The notes beneath the pieces are model-generated. The model saw only the letters and a program-made list of their open reading frames with translations, made no database searches and had not been told where the DNA came from. From Nitrospira japonica (GTDB lineage: Bacteria > Nitrospirota > Nitrospiria > Nitrospirales > Nitrospiraceae): a stretch of DNA of 64,000 nucleotides. Both the position numbers and the translations under genes were made by a program. Positions 42,206 to 54,057 of this stretch are shown here, piece after piece. The stretch spans positions 3,012,501 through 3,076,500 of the forward strand of contig NZ_LT828648.1 in the NCBI RefSeq assembly GCF_900169565.1, read 5' to 3'. Position 1 is the stretch's first letter; each line of letters starts with the position of its first letter.

Positions 42206-43468
42206 ATGAACGCCTTCCCAGTCACCCAGGTTCTCGCCAATCGACGCATCGCGTTCATGCTTCCCCTGGGCTTCGCCTCCGGGCTTCCCTTAGCGCTCAC
42301 CAGCGGTACCTTGCAGGCCTGGCTGACCGTCGTCGGACTTGATTTAAAGACCATCGGGATCTTTACGCTCGTCGGACTGCCTTACACGTTAAAATTTCTA
42401 TGGGCTCCGCTCCTCGACCGCATCACGCCGCCCTGGCTCGGTCGGCGCCGCGGATGGATGCTGCTGACGCAGATCGGCGTCACTCTCGGGCTGGTTGCCA
42501 TGGCGATGACGGGAGCGGGCGGACGTGCTGAATGGCTTGGGTTGACGGCCGTCCTGGTCGCCTTTCTTTCTGCCTCCCTCGACATCGTATTCGACGCGTA
42601 TCGAACGGATCTCCTGCTGCCGGCTGAGCGTGGATTCGGCGCGGCGGTGTGGGTAAACGGCTATCGATTCGCTTTGCTGATTGCAAGTTCCGGTGCATTG
42701 GTATTGGCAGACCATATCGGCTGGCAATCCACATATCTGGTCCTGGCCGGAATCATGGCAACAGGAATCGTCGCCGTCCTGGCGGCTCCTGAACCGACGT
42801 TCACGGGAACCCCGCCCATGAGTCTCGTCGAGGCCGTGGGCGACCCGTTACGGGAGTTGTTCTCCCGCTCCGACATCCTCAAGCTGCTGTTCTTGATCCT
42901 GCTGTATAAGCTCGGCGACGCCGTCGCTGCATCGCTGCAGACGGCATTCTTCATCGGGGGACTGGGCTTTTCGACGAGCGACGTGGGATACGTCAAAGGC
43001 ATCGGCTTGTTTGCGACGCTGGGGGGTGCCTTGGCGGGTGGAGTGGCGATGGCAAGACTGGGATTGGTTCCCTCGCTCGTACTGTTCGGACTCTTTCAGG
43101 CTCTGTCGAATCTGTGTTTTACGGGGCTGGCTTGGGCTGGGAAAAGCTATGCGGCGCTGACGGCCTCCGTCCTGATTGAAAACGTGACGGGCGGAATGGG
43201 AACCGCCGCATTCGTGGCGCTGATCATGTCGCTCTGCGACCATCGATACACGGCCACGCAATTCGCGCTGCTTTCGTCCCTGGAAGCGGTGGGACGCGTC
43301 TTTTCCGGACGTCCTTCGGCCGATTTGGTCGGAGCTGTGGGATGGGCACAGTTCTTTTTCATTTCCTTTCTCCTGGCGTTGCCGGGAGTCTGGCTTGCTT
43401 GGACGTTGCGCGCCAAACTTCAAGAGCGGCCCGGGCCGGAATCTGTCGGGGAGTGCGCCGCACTATAA
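42206..43468 (+). CDS. AmpG-like MFS transporter
   Basis: This 420-residue inner-membrane permease has about 12 predicted helices and begins FMLPLGFASGLPLALTSGT. The loop YTLKFLWAPLLDRITPP and the basic WLGRRRGW are characteristic of AmpG, which imports anhydromuropeptides for peptidoglycan recycling. A related MFS member with another substrate cannot be excluded. It precedes a small unknown membrane protein. Confidence 0.88.
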   Translation: MNAFPVTQVLANRRIAFMLPLGFASGLPLALTSGTLQAWLTVVGLDLKTIGIFTLVGLPYTLKFLWAPLLDRITPPWLGRRRGWMLLTQIGVTLGLVAMAMTGAGGRAEWLGLTAVLVAFLSASLDIVFDAYRTDLLLPAERGFGAAVWVNGYRFALLIASSGALVLADHIGWQSTYLVLAGIMATGIVAVLAAPEPTFTGTPPMSLVEAVGDPLRELFSRSDILKLLFLILLYKLGDAVAASLQTAFFIGGLGFSTSDVGYVKGIGLFATLGGALAGGVAMARLGLVPSLVLFGLFQALSNLCFTGLAWAGKSYAALTASVLIENVTGGMGTAAFVALIMSLCDHRYTATQFALLSSLEAVGRVFSGRPSADLVGAVGWAQFFFISFLLALPGVWLAWTLRAKLQERPGPESVGECAAL

Positions 43469-43495
43469 GATGACCCAAGTGAGGCAAGGAGCAAC

Positions 43496-43870
43496 GTGAA
43501 GATCTGGCCATTGATACTGCTCGTGACAAGCCTGGCGGCAAGCATCGCCTTGGTTTTGACCAATCCGTCGATGGATGACTATGTGACCTTTGTCGAGGCG
43601 GAGTTGGGGAAGGCCCTGGACCGGCACGAAGCGTCGGCTGCCCCCAATCGGGAACGTGAGGTGGTCCGTACCATCTTCCGCGCGCATAGCCGTGAATTGG
43701 TGGAAAGCGTCGTGCGCCCTCATACGGTCCAACGCAATTGGGGCCTCTTCGGCTTCTTCGAGACGACGGCGCTCGAAGTTCATATTGAAGTTCTCGGGCT
43801 CGGCGGCCGATTCTTCCCGCTCAAGGGTATCGATGACGCGGTCGTGCGTTTGGGCCGCTTGGCCTTCTAG
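43496..43870 (+). CDS. Small membrane-anchored protein (DUF4359-like)
   Basis: This 124-residue protein has an N-terminal membrane helix (WPLILLVTSLAASIALVL) followed by TNPSMDDYVTFVEAEL, which recalls DUF4359 proteins. The C-terminus includes GLFGFFETTALEVHIEVLGLGGRF. The GTG start at 43496 has AAGGAG 6 bases upstream. It lies 27 bases after the AmpG-like gene, probably in one transcript. Confidence 0.65.
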   Translation: MKIWPLILLVTSLAASIALVLTNPSMDDYVTFVEAELGKALDRHEASAAPNREREVVRTIFRAHSRELVESVVRPHTVQRNWGLFGFFETTALEVHIEVLGLGGRFFPLKGIDDAVVRLGRLAF

Positions 43871-43953
43871 CCTGCTTACCTTGCCTCTTCGATCTTTTTC
43901 TCCGCTATCGCATTCATAGGTGGCAATACAGGGGTACCTGGGCTTCATTTTTC

Positions 43954-44017
43954 TGTGGATAAGTCGATTAAAATAACCCTGAAATCGGCCCCAGAGGAGG
44001 CCCGGGAGTTATTCACA
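43954..44017. promoter_or_regulatory. DnaA-box candidates upstream of the ribonucleotide reductase
   Basis: TGTGGATAA at 43954-43962 is a perfect DnaA box (reverse of TTATCCACA), and TTATTCACA at 44009-44017 differs from the consensus by one base. Both lie in the nrd upstream region, as is known for E. coli nrdAB. Confidence 0.5.
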
Positions 44018-44058
44018 GAATATCCTCTAAATCCCCAGGTAACCACAATATTTAGTAT
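44013..44058. promoter_or_regulatory. NrdR-box candidates
   Basis: CCACAATATTTAGTAT (44043-44058) matches 13 of 16 positions of the NrdR consensus ACACWATATATWGTGT. A weaker copy starts 30 bases upstream at 44013 (10 of 16). NrdR boxes typically come as a pair about three helical turns apart. Confidence 0.5.
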
Positions 44059-44086
44059 TGACAATTTTCGGTAATGGCTATATGTA
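44058..44086 (+). promoter_or_regulatory. Candidate sigma70-type promoter of the reductase
   Basis: TTGACA (44058-44063), 17 bases, then TATGTA (44081-44086). The -35 element touches the stronger NrdR-box candidate, so repressor binding would block the promoter. Confidence 0.5.
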
Positions 44087-44209
44087 GTCCCTCACTCTGT
44101 TTCAGGCAGTCCGAAAGTTTCCCGTCAGGCCGAAGCAACCATCGATGATCTGCTCGTCCGCGGCCGTCAGAACGACCTACGCTGCCATTAACCCTGGGAG
44201 GGAGAGATC

Positions 44210-47200
44210 GTGAGAATAGAACGGCGATTCACACGTTCCGGACAAAGTCCTTACGAAGGCCTAAAGTTCGTGAAGCGTTCGTCGGAGATTCGCAATCCTG
44301 ACGGATCGACCGTCTTCAAATTGGACCAGATCGACATACCGGAATCATGGTCGCAGTTGGCCATCGATATTCTGGCGCAGAAATACTTCCGCAAGGCAGG
44401 CGTGCCGCAACGGGACGAATCGGGGAATCCGATCGTCGGCCAGGACGGCAAACCGGTGCTCGGTGGGGAGCGGGACGCGCGCCAGGTCTTTGATCGTCTA
44501 GCCGGATGCTGGACCCATTGGGGGAAATCCTACGGCTACTTCAAAACCGCCGAAGACAGCGCGGCGTTCCATGACGAATTATGCTTCATGTTGGCGCACC
44601 AGATGACGGCTCCCAACAGCCCCCAATGGTTCAATACTGGTCTGCACTATGCCTACGGCCTCTCCGGGCCGGCTCAAGGCCACTATTATGTGGATCCGCA
44701 GACCCGCGAGGTCGTCAAGGCGACCAACGCCTTCGAACATCCGCAACCGCACGCCTGCTTCATCCAATCCATCGAGGACGATCTCGTCAACGAGAACGGC
44801 ATCATGGACCTCTGGGTGCGCGAGGCCCGTCTGTTCAAGTATGGGTCCGGTACCGGAACGAATTTTTCGAAACTGCGTGGAGACGGGGAATCTCTGTCAG
44901 GCGGGGGACGGTCATCCGGCTTGATGTCGTTCCTGCGGATCGGAGACCGGGCGGCCGGCGCCATCAAGTCAGGCGGCACGACCAGGCGGGCGGCGAAGAT
45001 GGTCTGCCTGGATCTGGACCATCCGGACATCGAAGAATTCATCGACTGGAAAGTGATCGAAGAGCAGAAAGTCGCCGCCATGGTGACCGGCTCGAAAATT
45101 TGCGCTGAACGGCTCAATGCCGTGCTCAAGGCCTGCCATGTCGTCGAGAACGACGGCACGCCGAAGATCGAGATCGATCCCAAGCGCAACGGCATCCTGA
45201 AGGAAGCTGTCATCGCGGCGCGCCGGGACGCGGTGCCCGAAGCCTACGTTCAGCGGATGTTTTCCTATGCCCAACAGGGCTTCACGCATTTCGTGTTCCA
45301 TGAGTACGACACGAACTGGGACGGCAGGGCTTATCAGACCGTTTCGGGACAAAATTCCAATAATAGCGTCCGCATTCCCAACGAATTTTTCACCACCCTG
45401 GAAAACGACGGCGACTGGCAATTGAAGCGCCGGGTGGATGGAAAGATTGCCAAGACCATCAAGGCACGGGAACTTTGGGACCGCATTGCCTGGGCCGCCT
45501 GGATCTGCGCGGATCCTGGGACCCAATACGACACGACGATCAACGAGTGGCACACCTGCCCGGAGGACGGGCGTATCAATGCGTCAAATCCCTGTTCCGA
45601 ATACATGTTTCTCGACGACACCGCCTGCAACCTGGCTTCTTTGAACTTGTCGCAGTTCTTCACTGCCGACGGGCAGTTCGAACTGGAGAATTTTCGCCAT
45701 GCGGTACGCCTCTGGACCATTGTGCTGGAGATCAGCGTGCTGATGGCCTCGTTTCCAAGCCGCTCGATCGCGGAAAAGAGCTACCATTTCCGCACATTGG
45801 GCCTCGGCTATGCCAACCTCGGCACCGTCCTGATGCGGCAGGGAATTCCCTATGATTCTCCCAAAGCCATGGCGATCTGCGGCGCCCTGACAGCCATCAT
45901 GACCGGTGAAGCCTACAGTGCCTCCGCGGAAATGGCGGCGGAACTTTGGCCTTTCCCCGGCTACGCGAAGAACAGGGAGGCGATGTTGCGCGTCATTCGC
46001 AATCACCGTCGCGCCGCCTATCACGCGCCGGAAGAAGAGTACGAAGGCCTGACCATACGACCGGTCGGCATTCAGGCGGAGCACTGCCCTCCGGACTTGT
46101 TGATCGCGGCCCGGCGAGCCTGGGATCGCGCTCTGGAATTGGGAACCGCGTATGGCTATCGGAACGCCCAAGTCACCGTTATCGCTCCCACCGGGACGAT
46201 CGGGCTCGTCATGGATTGTGACACCACGGGCATCGAGCCGGATTTCGCGCTGGTCAAGTTCAAGAAATTGGCGGGCGGGGGATATTTCAAGATCATCAAC
46301 CAAAGCCTGCCACCGGCATTGGCCACGTTGGGCTATTCCGAATCCCAAATCCAGGAGATCGTCAGCTATTGCGTCGGACACCAGACTCTGCAGGGCGCCC
46401 CGTTCATCAATCACGAGACGCTGAAACAGAAAGGGTTCGACGATGCGGCATTGACCAGGCTGGAAAGCGGGTTGGCCCAGGCGTTTGAGCTCCAGTTTGC
46501 GTTCAACAAGTACGTCCTCGGTGAGAGCTTCTGCCGGGAAAAGCTCGGCCTGACCGACCTTCAGCTCATGGAAGCCAACTTCAACATGCTGAAGGCCATG
46601 GGCTTCACGCAGGAGGAGATTGCCGCGGCCAACGATTATTGCTGCGGCACGATGACGGTCGAAGGCGCGCCCTACCTCAAGACGGAGCACCTCCCGGTCT
46701 TCGATTGCGCCAACCGGTGCGGCAGGATTGGACAGCGCTATATTGCGGTCGACGCGCACATCAGAATGATGGCCGCGGCGCAGCCCTTCATCAGCGGCGC
46801 GATCAGTAAGACTATCAACATGCCGGCCGATGCGACCTTGACCGACGTCAAGTCCGCCTATCTGTTTGCATGGAAAAGTATGGTCAAAGCGGTCGCCCTT
46901 TACCGCGACGGCTCCAAGCTCAGCCAACCCCTATCCGCCTCGATCGATACGACCAAGAGCGTGGACGCGACGACCGACGTCGTTGCGGTCGCGGAAAAGA
47001 TCACCGAGCGCGTGCTTGTTCGTTATCTGGCCAAACGACGCCCCTTACCGGCCCGGCGCAACGGCTATACCCAAAAAGCCGTCATCGGCGGGCACAAACT
47101 GTATCTCCGGACCGGTGAATATGAAGACGGAACCGTCGGGGAAATCTTCCTCGACATGCACAAGGAGGGCGCCGCGTTCCGCAGCCTCATGAACTGCTTC

Positions 47201-47755
47201 GCCATCGCGATCTCGCTGGGTTTGCAGCATGGTGTTCCGCTGGAAGAATTCGTGGAAGCCTTCGTCTTCACCCGGTTCGAACCGAACGGTCCGGTCAAGC
47301 TGAACGACCGTATCAAGATGTCGACGTCGATCATCGACTACATTTTCCGCGAGCTGGCCGTGACCTATCTGGATCGGTACGATCTGGCGCAGGTCAAGGA
47401 AGAAGACCTGCGCATGGACTCGGTCAAAAAGGACGAGCAGGATCCGGAATGCTCTGACGAGGAGGCCGACCCGGAAACGCTGGCGTTGTCCTCGATCAAT
47501 ACGGACCGGGTTCCCTCACGCCAGGGCGTCACGCCGCGCCACGGAGGAAATGGAAACGGCAACGGCAATGGAAATATCTCCCATAAGGTCGAATTGAAAC
47601 GTGAGACGCTGACCTATACGACTGAGGCGATCAAATACGCCAGGCTGCAGGGTTATGAAGGGGATCCCTGCCAAGGCTGCAACGAATTCAAGCTCGTGCG
47701 TAACGGAACGTGTTTGAAATGCATGGGGTGCGGCGCGACGAGCGGATGTTCGTAA
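44210..47755 (+). CDS. nrdJ: Adenosylcobalamin-dependent (class II) ribonucleoside reductase
   Basis: This 1181-residue enzyme makes deoxyribonucleotides using B12. Conserved segments include SPQWFNTGL (about 143), [31 protein letters not shown] (about 461), [13 protein letters not shown] (about 661) and [11 protein letters not shown]. The C-terminal 250 residues carry a TSCPD-like region, a Gly-Asn-rich linker (about 1110-1125) and a Cys-rich tail ([20 protein letters not shown]) that likely shuttles electrons or binds zinc. It is a long class II form with complete termini. GTG 44210 follows GGAGGG. The enzyme implies B12 availability and works independent of oxygen. Confidence 0.96.
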   Translation: MRIERRFTRSGQSPYEGLKFVKRSSEIRNPDGSTVFKLDQIDIPESWSQLAIDILAQKYFRKAGVPQRDESGNPIVGQDGKPVLGGERDARQVFDRLAGCWTHWGKSYGYFKTAEDSAAFHDELCFMLAHQMTAPNSPQWFNTGLHYAYGLSGPAQGHYYVDPQTREVVKATNAFEHPQPHACFIQSIEDDLVNENGIMDLWVREARLFKYGSGTGTNFSKLRGDGESLSGGGRSSGLMSFLRIGDRAAGAIKSGGTTRRAAKMVCLDLDHPDIEEFIDWKVIEEQKVAAMVTGSKICAERLNAVLKACHVVENDGTPKIEIDPKRNGILKEAVIAARRDAVPEAYVQRMFSYAQQGFTHFVFHEYDTNWDGRAYQTVSGQNSNNSVRIPNEFFTTLENDGDWQLKRRVDGKIAKTIKARELWDRIAWAAWICADPGTQYDTTINEWHTCPEDGRINASNPCSEYMFLDDTACNLASLNLSQFFTADGQFELENFRHAVRLWTIVLEISVLMASFPSRSIAEKSYHFRTLGLGYANLGTVLMRQGIPYDSPKAMAICGALTAIMTGEAYSASAEMAAELWPFPGYAKNREAMLRVIRNHRRAAYHAPEEEYEGLTIRPVGIQAEHCPPDLLIAARRAWDRALELGTAYGYRNAQVTVIAPTGTIGLVMDCDTTGIEPDFALVKFKKLAGGGYFKIINQSLPPALATLGYSESQIQEIVSYCVGHQTLQGAPFINHETLKQKGFDDAALTRLESGLAQAFELQFAFNKYVLGESFCREKLGLTDLQLMEANFNMLKAMGFTQEEIAAANDYCCGTMTVEGAPYLKTEHLPVFDCANRCGRIGQRYIAVDAHIRMMAAAQPFISGAISKTINMPADATLTDVKSAYLFAWKSMVKAVALYRDGSKLSQPLSASIDTTKSVDATTDVVAVAEKITERVLVRYLAKRRPLPARRNGYTQKAVIGGHKLYLRTGEYEDGTVGEIFLDMHKEGAAFRSLMNCFAIAISLGLQHGVPLEEFVEAFVFTRFEPNGPVKLNDRIKMSTSIIDYIFRELAVTYLDRYDLAQVKEEDLRMDSVKKDEQDPECSDEEADPETLALSSINTDRVPSRQGVTPRHGGNGNGNGNGNISHKVELKRETLTYTTEAIKYARLQGYEGDPCQGCNEFKLVRNGTCLKCMGCGATSGCS

Positions 47756-47789
47756 CGAATAGCCCGCTCTAAACAAAGGAGTTAGCGCT

Positions 47790-47975
47790 GTGGGAAGCCG
47801 AGAAACCACGTACACGTGCTGTGATCGTGTGATCTTGGAAGGGGACAATCAGCGTCAACAACCTATACGACCTCGCTCTGGCGTGAAATACGAAAACGGG
47901 CACTGGCTGATTCTGTGCCCTTTCTGTGGGAAATGGAAGGTTTTGGAAACCGTCAATCCTCTAAGTCTTGCATAG
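47790..47975 (+). CDS. Small Cys-motif protein after the reductase
   Basis: This 61-residue protein has YTCCDRVIL near the N-terminus and ILCPFCGKWKVLE, so C-C and C-x2-C pairs could form a zinc site. AAAGGAG lies before GTG 47790, 35 bases after the reductase stop, suggesting cotranscription. Its function is unknown. Confidence 0.6.
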   Translation: MGSRETTYTCCDRVILEGDNQRQQPIRPRSGVKYENGHWLILCPFCGKWKVLETVNPLSLA

Positions 47976-48027
47976 CAGCACAGGTAGCCTAGATTGAGCT
48001 TCGATATGCCTAAGCGGAGGAGGGGCC

Positions 48028-48435
48028 ATGACCACCACACTGCGCGAACAAGGTATCGACTCGGTCCATGATCAGGTCGTCAGTCAGGTGGCCCAACGGT
48101 GGGCGAAGGCTTTTCATTGTAAGGTGACCATCCACACGAGCCTCGAACAGAATCCCTGGGCTGCGCCCAGCCAGTTTTGCGACATCGTCGGGTGGCATGT
48201 GACACCCGGCGGCCAGACTATTGAGTGGATGGCCGAAGTGGAAACAGCAGCCTCTCTCGCCGAGGGCCAAACCGCGGCGAACTGGAGGCGGGGAATCGTG
48301 CGGGGGATTCCCTACTATCTACTCGTCCCCCGGGGTATGAAAGAAGTCGCACAGAAGCTTGCCGACAGTACGTCTGTCGTGTTTAGCTGTGTCTACGAGT
48401 ATGCGTTCGTCAACGACATCTGTCACGTGCTTTAA
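48028..48435 (+). CDS. Hypothetical protein, PD-(D/E)XK-nuclease-like pattern
   Basis: This 135-residue protein contains QFCDIVGWHV (Asp) and, 15-20 residues later, EWMAEVETAASL, which resembles the D...E-x-(E/K) core of PD-(D/E)XK nuclease-fold proteins; the usual Lys is replaced by the EVET pattern seen in some members. GIPYYLLVPRGM and a final Cys-containing segment follow. No partner is visible. Catalysis is not established. AGGAGG precedes ATG 48028. Confidence 0.55.
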   Translation: MTTTLREQGIDSVHDQVVSQVAQRWAKAFHCKVTIHTSLEQNPWAAPSQFCDIVGWHVTPGGQTIEWMAEVETAASLAEGQTAANWRRGIVRGIPYYLLVPRGMKEVAQKLADSTSVVFSCVYEYAFVNDICHVL

Positions 48436-48456
48436 CTCACTGTAAAGAGAGGCCTC

Positions 48457-48867
48457 ATGCCTACCACCACACAGTTGGTCATCAGCGGACAGAGCAAACC
48501 GGGTGTCATGGCGCAGGTGGCTTCGGTCCTGGCGTCGGCCGGAGTCAATATCAAGGCGTTCTCGGCTCCAGAGGTGACCGGAACGGGCAAGCTCAGGTTA
48601 TTGGTCGCCGATCTGGAAGGCGCGAGAGCCGCATTGCGGGGGGCAAAGATCCGCTTTGCCGAGGAAACCGCACTCGTGCTGAGTCTGGAAAACAAACCCG
48701 GCGCCCTCAACGAGGTCGCCGACCTCCTGACTCAGGCTCGCATCAACATCAAGTGCGGTTACTGTACGCCATCCCGCGAAGGCAAGCGCGCCATTGTCGT
48801 CCTGACTGTGTCCAATACGGAGAAGGCGCTTTCGGTTCTGCGGGATCAGTCGCTCGACGAGTTCTAA
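48457..48867 (+). CDS. Tandem ACT-domain protein
   Basis: This 136-residue protein has two ACT-type units: QLVISGQSKPGVMAQVASVL (about 5-24) and VLSLENKPGALNEVADLL (about 71-88), each followed by INIK-type strands. Such stand-alone proteins bind amino acids and regulate enzymes. The ligand is unknown. It starts 21 bases after the nuclease-like gene and ends 5 bases before rlpA. Confidence 0.85.
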   Translation: MPTTTQLVISGQSKPGVMAQVASVLASAGVNIKAFSAPEVTGTGKLRLLVADLEGARAALRGAKIRFAEETALVLSLENKPGALNEVADLLTQARINIKCGYCTPSREGKRAIVVLTVSNTEKALSVLRDQSLDEF

Positions 48868-48872
48868 TTGGA

Positions 48873-49553
48873 ATGCCCGACGGTCTTTTACGCGTCCGGG
48901 TCTCTTTCCTCTTCACTGCCCTCGTGCTCGCCTTCATCGGCCTGACGGCCGGGTGCAGCGCTCCGGCTCCAAAGCCGACCTATTTTCCCGGCTATCCGAT
49001 CGGCTATACGGAACGGGGCGTCGCTTCATGGTATGGGCCGGGCTTTCACGGCAACAAAACGGCCAATGGAGAGCGATACGACATGCATCAACTGACCGCC
49101 GCCCACAGGACCCTTCCCTTGGGGTCGATCGCAGTCGTCCGATCATTGAATTCAGGCCGCCAAGTCACCGTACGGATCAATGATCGCGGCCCCTTTGCCA
49201 AGGGACGTATTCTCGATCTCTCGCTGGCCGGGGCCCAGGCCCTGGAAATGGTCGGTAACGGCACGGCTTCTATCGAACTCCGGGTCACCGGTTTCCAAGG
49301 ACGATCGGCCGATATGGGGGCATTGAGGATCCAGATAGGAGCTTTCTCCGACCAGCAAAATGCCCTGAATTTGCTAAACCGGGCGAGGCAGGTCTATCCC
49401 ATTGGACGCATCCAAACCATCGACCTTCCTGAGGGGCGACGGTATCGGGTCCAGGTAGGAGAATTTCGGTCGGAGGCGCAGGCCGAGTCTGCCGCAGCCA
49501 AGTTACAATCCGACCTGGCTGTTCAGCCTTTTGTATTCCGAGACGACAGCTAG
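48873..49553 (+). CDS. rlpA: RlpA-family septal ring lytic transglycosylase lipoprotein
   Basis: This 226-residue protein has a lipobox (LTAGCSAP), the double-psi beta-barrel RlpA domain (RGVASWYGPGFHGNKTANGERYD, NDRGPFAKGRILDLS, about 45-140) and a C-terminal SPOR domain (about 150-225, IQIGAFSDQQNAL) that binds denuded peptidoglycan at the septum. ATG 48873 avoids the long overlap with the ACT gene implied by 48753. A strong terminator follows the stop. Confidence 0.93.
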   Translation: MPDGLLRVRVSFLFTALVLAFIGLTAGCSAPAPKPTYFPGYPIGYTERGVASWYGPGFHGNKTANGERYDMHQLTAAHRTLPLGSIAVVRSLNSGRQVTVRINDRGPFAKGRILDLSLAGAQALEMVGNGTASIELRVTGFQGRSADMGALRIQIGAFSDQQNALNLLNRARQVYPIGRIQTIDLPEGRRYRVQVGEFRSEAQAESAAAKLQSDLAVQPFVFRDDS

Positions 49554-49600
49554 GGAGGCAGCATCGGAAAATCCTTTGAAATATCGGGGGAGTTCGACGC

Positions 49601-49628
49601 AACCATTTGATTTTGCGAATGGTTTTTT
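49601..49628 (+). terminator. Rho-independent terminator after rlpA
   Basis: AACCATTTG and CGAATGGTT form a 9-bp stem (one T-G pair) with loop ATTTTG, followed immediately by TTTT. Confidence 0.85.
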
Positions 49629-49834
49629 CAATATGCTTGCCCCTCACAGAGGCGTATGATACATCTACTACCTACTAAATGATCAGACTCGACCCCAAAG
49701 CTCCAATCCCGGTCTTGCAACTCCTCCCCACGCTCCATACTGGCTCGCTCGGCCTATATAGAAAGGAGCCATTCCTGCTCCTTCAGCTTTGTCGGACAAC
49801 TGGGCCGGTCGTTCGTCCCTAACTCTGGAACTTC

Positions 49835-51115
49835 ATGGATATTGCGATCCTGCTGGGTCTGATTGTTCTTTCAGCCGTCATCTCCACCGCCGAGATCGGA
49901 TTTTTCTCGGTCAACGAAACCAAGCTCCGCGCCTTGGCCCAGAACCACAACGCCAGGGCAAAGATGGCCCTTCGATTGCGGAGCGATCCTCAAAAGCTGC
50001 TCTCCACCATCCTGGTCGGCGACCGGTTGGTCGGAACCGCCATCCCCATGTATGCGACCTTCCTGACGTTGAATGCCTACGGGGAGAGGACCTTCTTCGA
50101 CGATACGATCGCGGTTGTGGTCGGCCTCTTGACCTTCGTTCTACTCGTATCTGTGGACGTGATCCCCAAGACTCTGGCCGCCAAGTTTGCCGTACCGGTC
50201 ACCCTCAGCATGGCCTATCCGGTCTATGGGGTGCAGGTCGTGCTCCGGCCGGTGTTGTTCATCATGGTCCCCCTCATTTACAAGTTGACGGGCGGAAAGG
50301 GATTGACGCTTCCGCTGGTGACGGAAGAGGAATTGAAGATCATGCTGGAGGAGGGCGGCAAGGCCGGCGCAATCGAAGTCGAAAAGGTGAAGATGATCAA
50401 GAACGTCTTCCAACTGAAGGATATCACCGCCGAAGACGCCATGACCCCGCGCCTTTACGTGTTCTCGATTGACGGCAACCTCCGCCTCAAGGAAGCGCAG
50501 GAGTTGTTGTACAGTTCCAAGTACTCGCGCATTCCGGTCTACGACGGCACGTTGGACAACATCACAGGCATTCTCTACAAGACGAAGGCCCTGACGGAGC
50601 TCTCAAAAGGACATTTCGATTCCAAGCTCAAAGATATCGCCTATCCGCCGCTCTTCGTCCCGGCCGGAAAGACGGCCGACGATCTGATGAAACAGTTTCA
50701 GCAGGACAAACGCCACATGGCGGTGGTCGTCAACGAGTTCGGCGGGGTCATGGGCATCGTCACGCTCGAAGACCTCATCGAAGAAGTGGTCGGCGAGATC
50801 ATGGACGAGACGGACATCACGGAAGAATTGATCAAGCGCATCGGAAAGAACCACATCCTGGTTCACGGCAGGACGGAAGTCCGGAAAGTGAACGATTTCC
50901 TGAAGGTCGAACTGGGCGATGAAGCGGTGACGATCGGCGGGCTCATCCAGCAGGAATTGGGCCGCATTCCGAAAGTCGGCGAGGAGCTCCGGATCGGCAA
51001 CTGCCGCATCCTGATCCATGAAGCCGAGCCTCGGTCGATCAAGAGCGTGCAGATATTCCGAGAAGAGAAATCTCCCGTGTCGGTCGAAGCGCCGAATCTC
51101 AACCTCGTCGGTTGA
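49835..51115 (+). CDS. CorC/HlyC-family membrane protein (DUF21-CBS-CorC)
   Basis: This 426-residue protein has an N-terminal DUF21 membrane domain (about 1-150; [39 protein letters not shown]), two CBS repeats (about 205-325, [34 protein letters not shown]) and the CorC_HlyC domain (about 345-415). The family is linked to Mg2+/Co2+ efflux and should not be read as a hemolysin. A 281-base gap separates it from rlpA. Confidence 0.93.
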   Translation: MDIAILLGLIVLSAVISTAEIGFFSVNETKLRALAQNHNARAKMALRLRSDPQKLLSTILVGDRLVGTAIPMYATFLTLNAYGERTFFDDTIAVVVGLLTFVLLVSVDVIPKTLAAKFAVPVTLSMAYPVYGVQVVLRPVLFIMVPLIYKLTGGKGLTLPLVTEEELKIMLEEGGKAGAIEVEKVKMIKNVFQLKDITAEDAMTPRLYVFSIDGNLRLKEAQELLYSSKYSRIPVYDGTLDNITGILYKTKALTELSKGHFDSKLKDIAYPPLFVPAGKTADDLMKQFQQDKRHMAVVVNEFGGVMGIVTLEDLIEEVVGEIMDETDITEELIKRIGKNHILVHGRTEVRKVNDFLKVELGDEAVTIGGLIQQELGRIPKVGEELRIGNCRILIHEAEPRSIKSVQIFREEKSPVSVEAPNLNLVG

Positions 51116-51118
51116 GTT

Positions 51119-53233
<2,115 letters not shown>

Positions 53234-53405
53234 TCAAACAGCCAGGCGCCGATAACCCTTTGACTTTCGCCGCGTTAGCCACTATGGTATGGGACCCCGT
53301 CAAGCTGGGTGAGAAGGGTTCGGCGGCCACGATTAATAAGAAGTATGGCTGCCGGAGGAGCGCTTCACTTGGTCGGAGGAGGATTCCATGAAGGAGGAGC
53401 AACGA

Positions 53406-54041
53406 GTGAATACGGTGATCGCGACGTCCGGTGTGAAGGCAATGATCCTGATCTGCGGAGGGTTCATATTGAGCGGATGCGTCCTTTCCGAGAAGTATGA
53501 AGCGGAAAAAGCGCGCAGTCTGAACTTTCAGCGCCTGCTGTCGCAGGAAGAGAAACGGACGGCCGAACTCGACAACGAAGTCAAGCGCTCCAAGAAGGAA
53601 CTTGCGGAATATGAAGCGAGAAACCGCGAATTAACCGCTCAGGTACAGGCAGTTCGTGAACAAATGGGCCGCGTACAGGAAGAGGCCGACGCGATCAAGG
53701 AAGCAGCATTACTTGAACGAAAGGCCCGGGCCGATATGAAGCGGATCCCGCCGGCGCCCAAGGTCCACGCGGCTCCGCCGGTCGAAGCCACGCCAGGCAT
53801 GGGCGAGTTGAGCGCGTCCTCCATGAGCGGCTTGCCCGAGGAGGCCGCCGCTTCAGCGGCTCAAATGGAAACGGCCGCCGCAGCAGGACATGGCCCGACC
53901 ATCCACGTCGTCAAGCCCGGCGAGACACTGTACCGTATCAGCCGTCGCTATGGCGTCAAACTCGAGACGTTGCGGAAGTGGAACAAGTTGCCGGATGACA
54001 TCATCGAAGTCGGCCAGAAGCTGATCGTGGGCCAGGAGTAA
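53406..54041 (+). CDS. LysM-domain lipoprotein with coiled coil
   Basis: This 211-residue lipoprotein has the lipobox FILSGCVL, a long coiled coil (about 30-95; ELDNEVKRSKKELAEYEARN), an Ala/Pro-rich linker and a C-terminal LysM domain (HVVKPGETLYRISRRYGVKL, about 165-210) that binds peptidoglycan. GTG 53406 follows AAGGAGG at 8 bases; ATG 53388 is in frame but lacks such a site. It ends 16 bases before trpE and probably shares the transcript. Confidence 0.85.
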   Translation: MNTVIATSGVKAMILICGGFILSGCVLSEKYEAEKARSLNFQRLLSQEEKRTAELDNEVKRSKKELAEYEARNRELTAQVQAVREQMGRVQEEADAIKEAALLERKARADMKRIPPAPKVHAAPPVEATPGMGELSASSMSGLPEEAAASAAQMETAAAAGHGPTIHVVKPGETLYRISRRYGVKLETLRKWNKLPDDIIEVGQKLIVGQE

Positions 54042-54057
54042 CAGGACCGCACACGGG

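Noticed and set aside
43871..44209. Cobalamin riboswitch before the B12-dependent reductase
   Set aside because: No B12-box-like conserved core was seen in the leader.
45584..46927. Minus-strand frame of 447 residues
   Set aside because: Antisense of the ribonucleotide reductase with no recognisable domain.
54042..54057. trp leader peptide or attenuator
   Set aside because: Only 16 bases separate the LysM gene and trpE, with no space for a leader.
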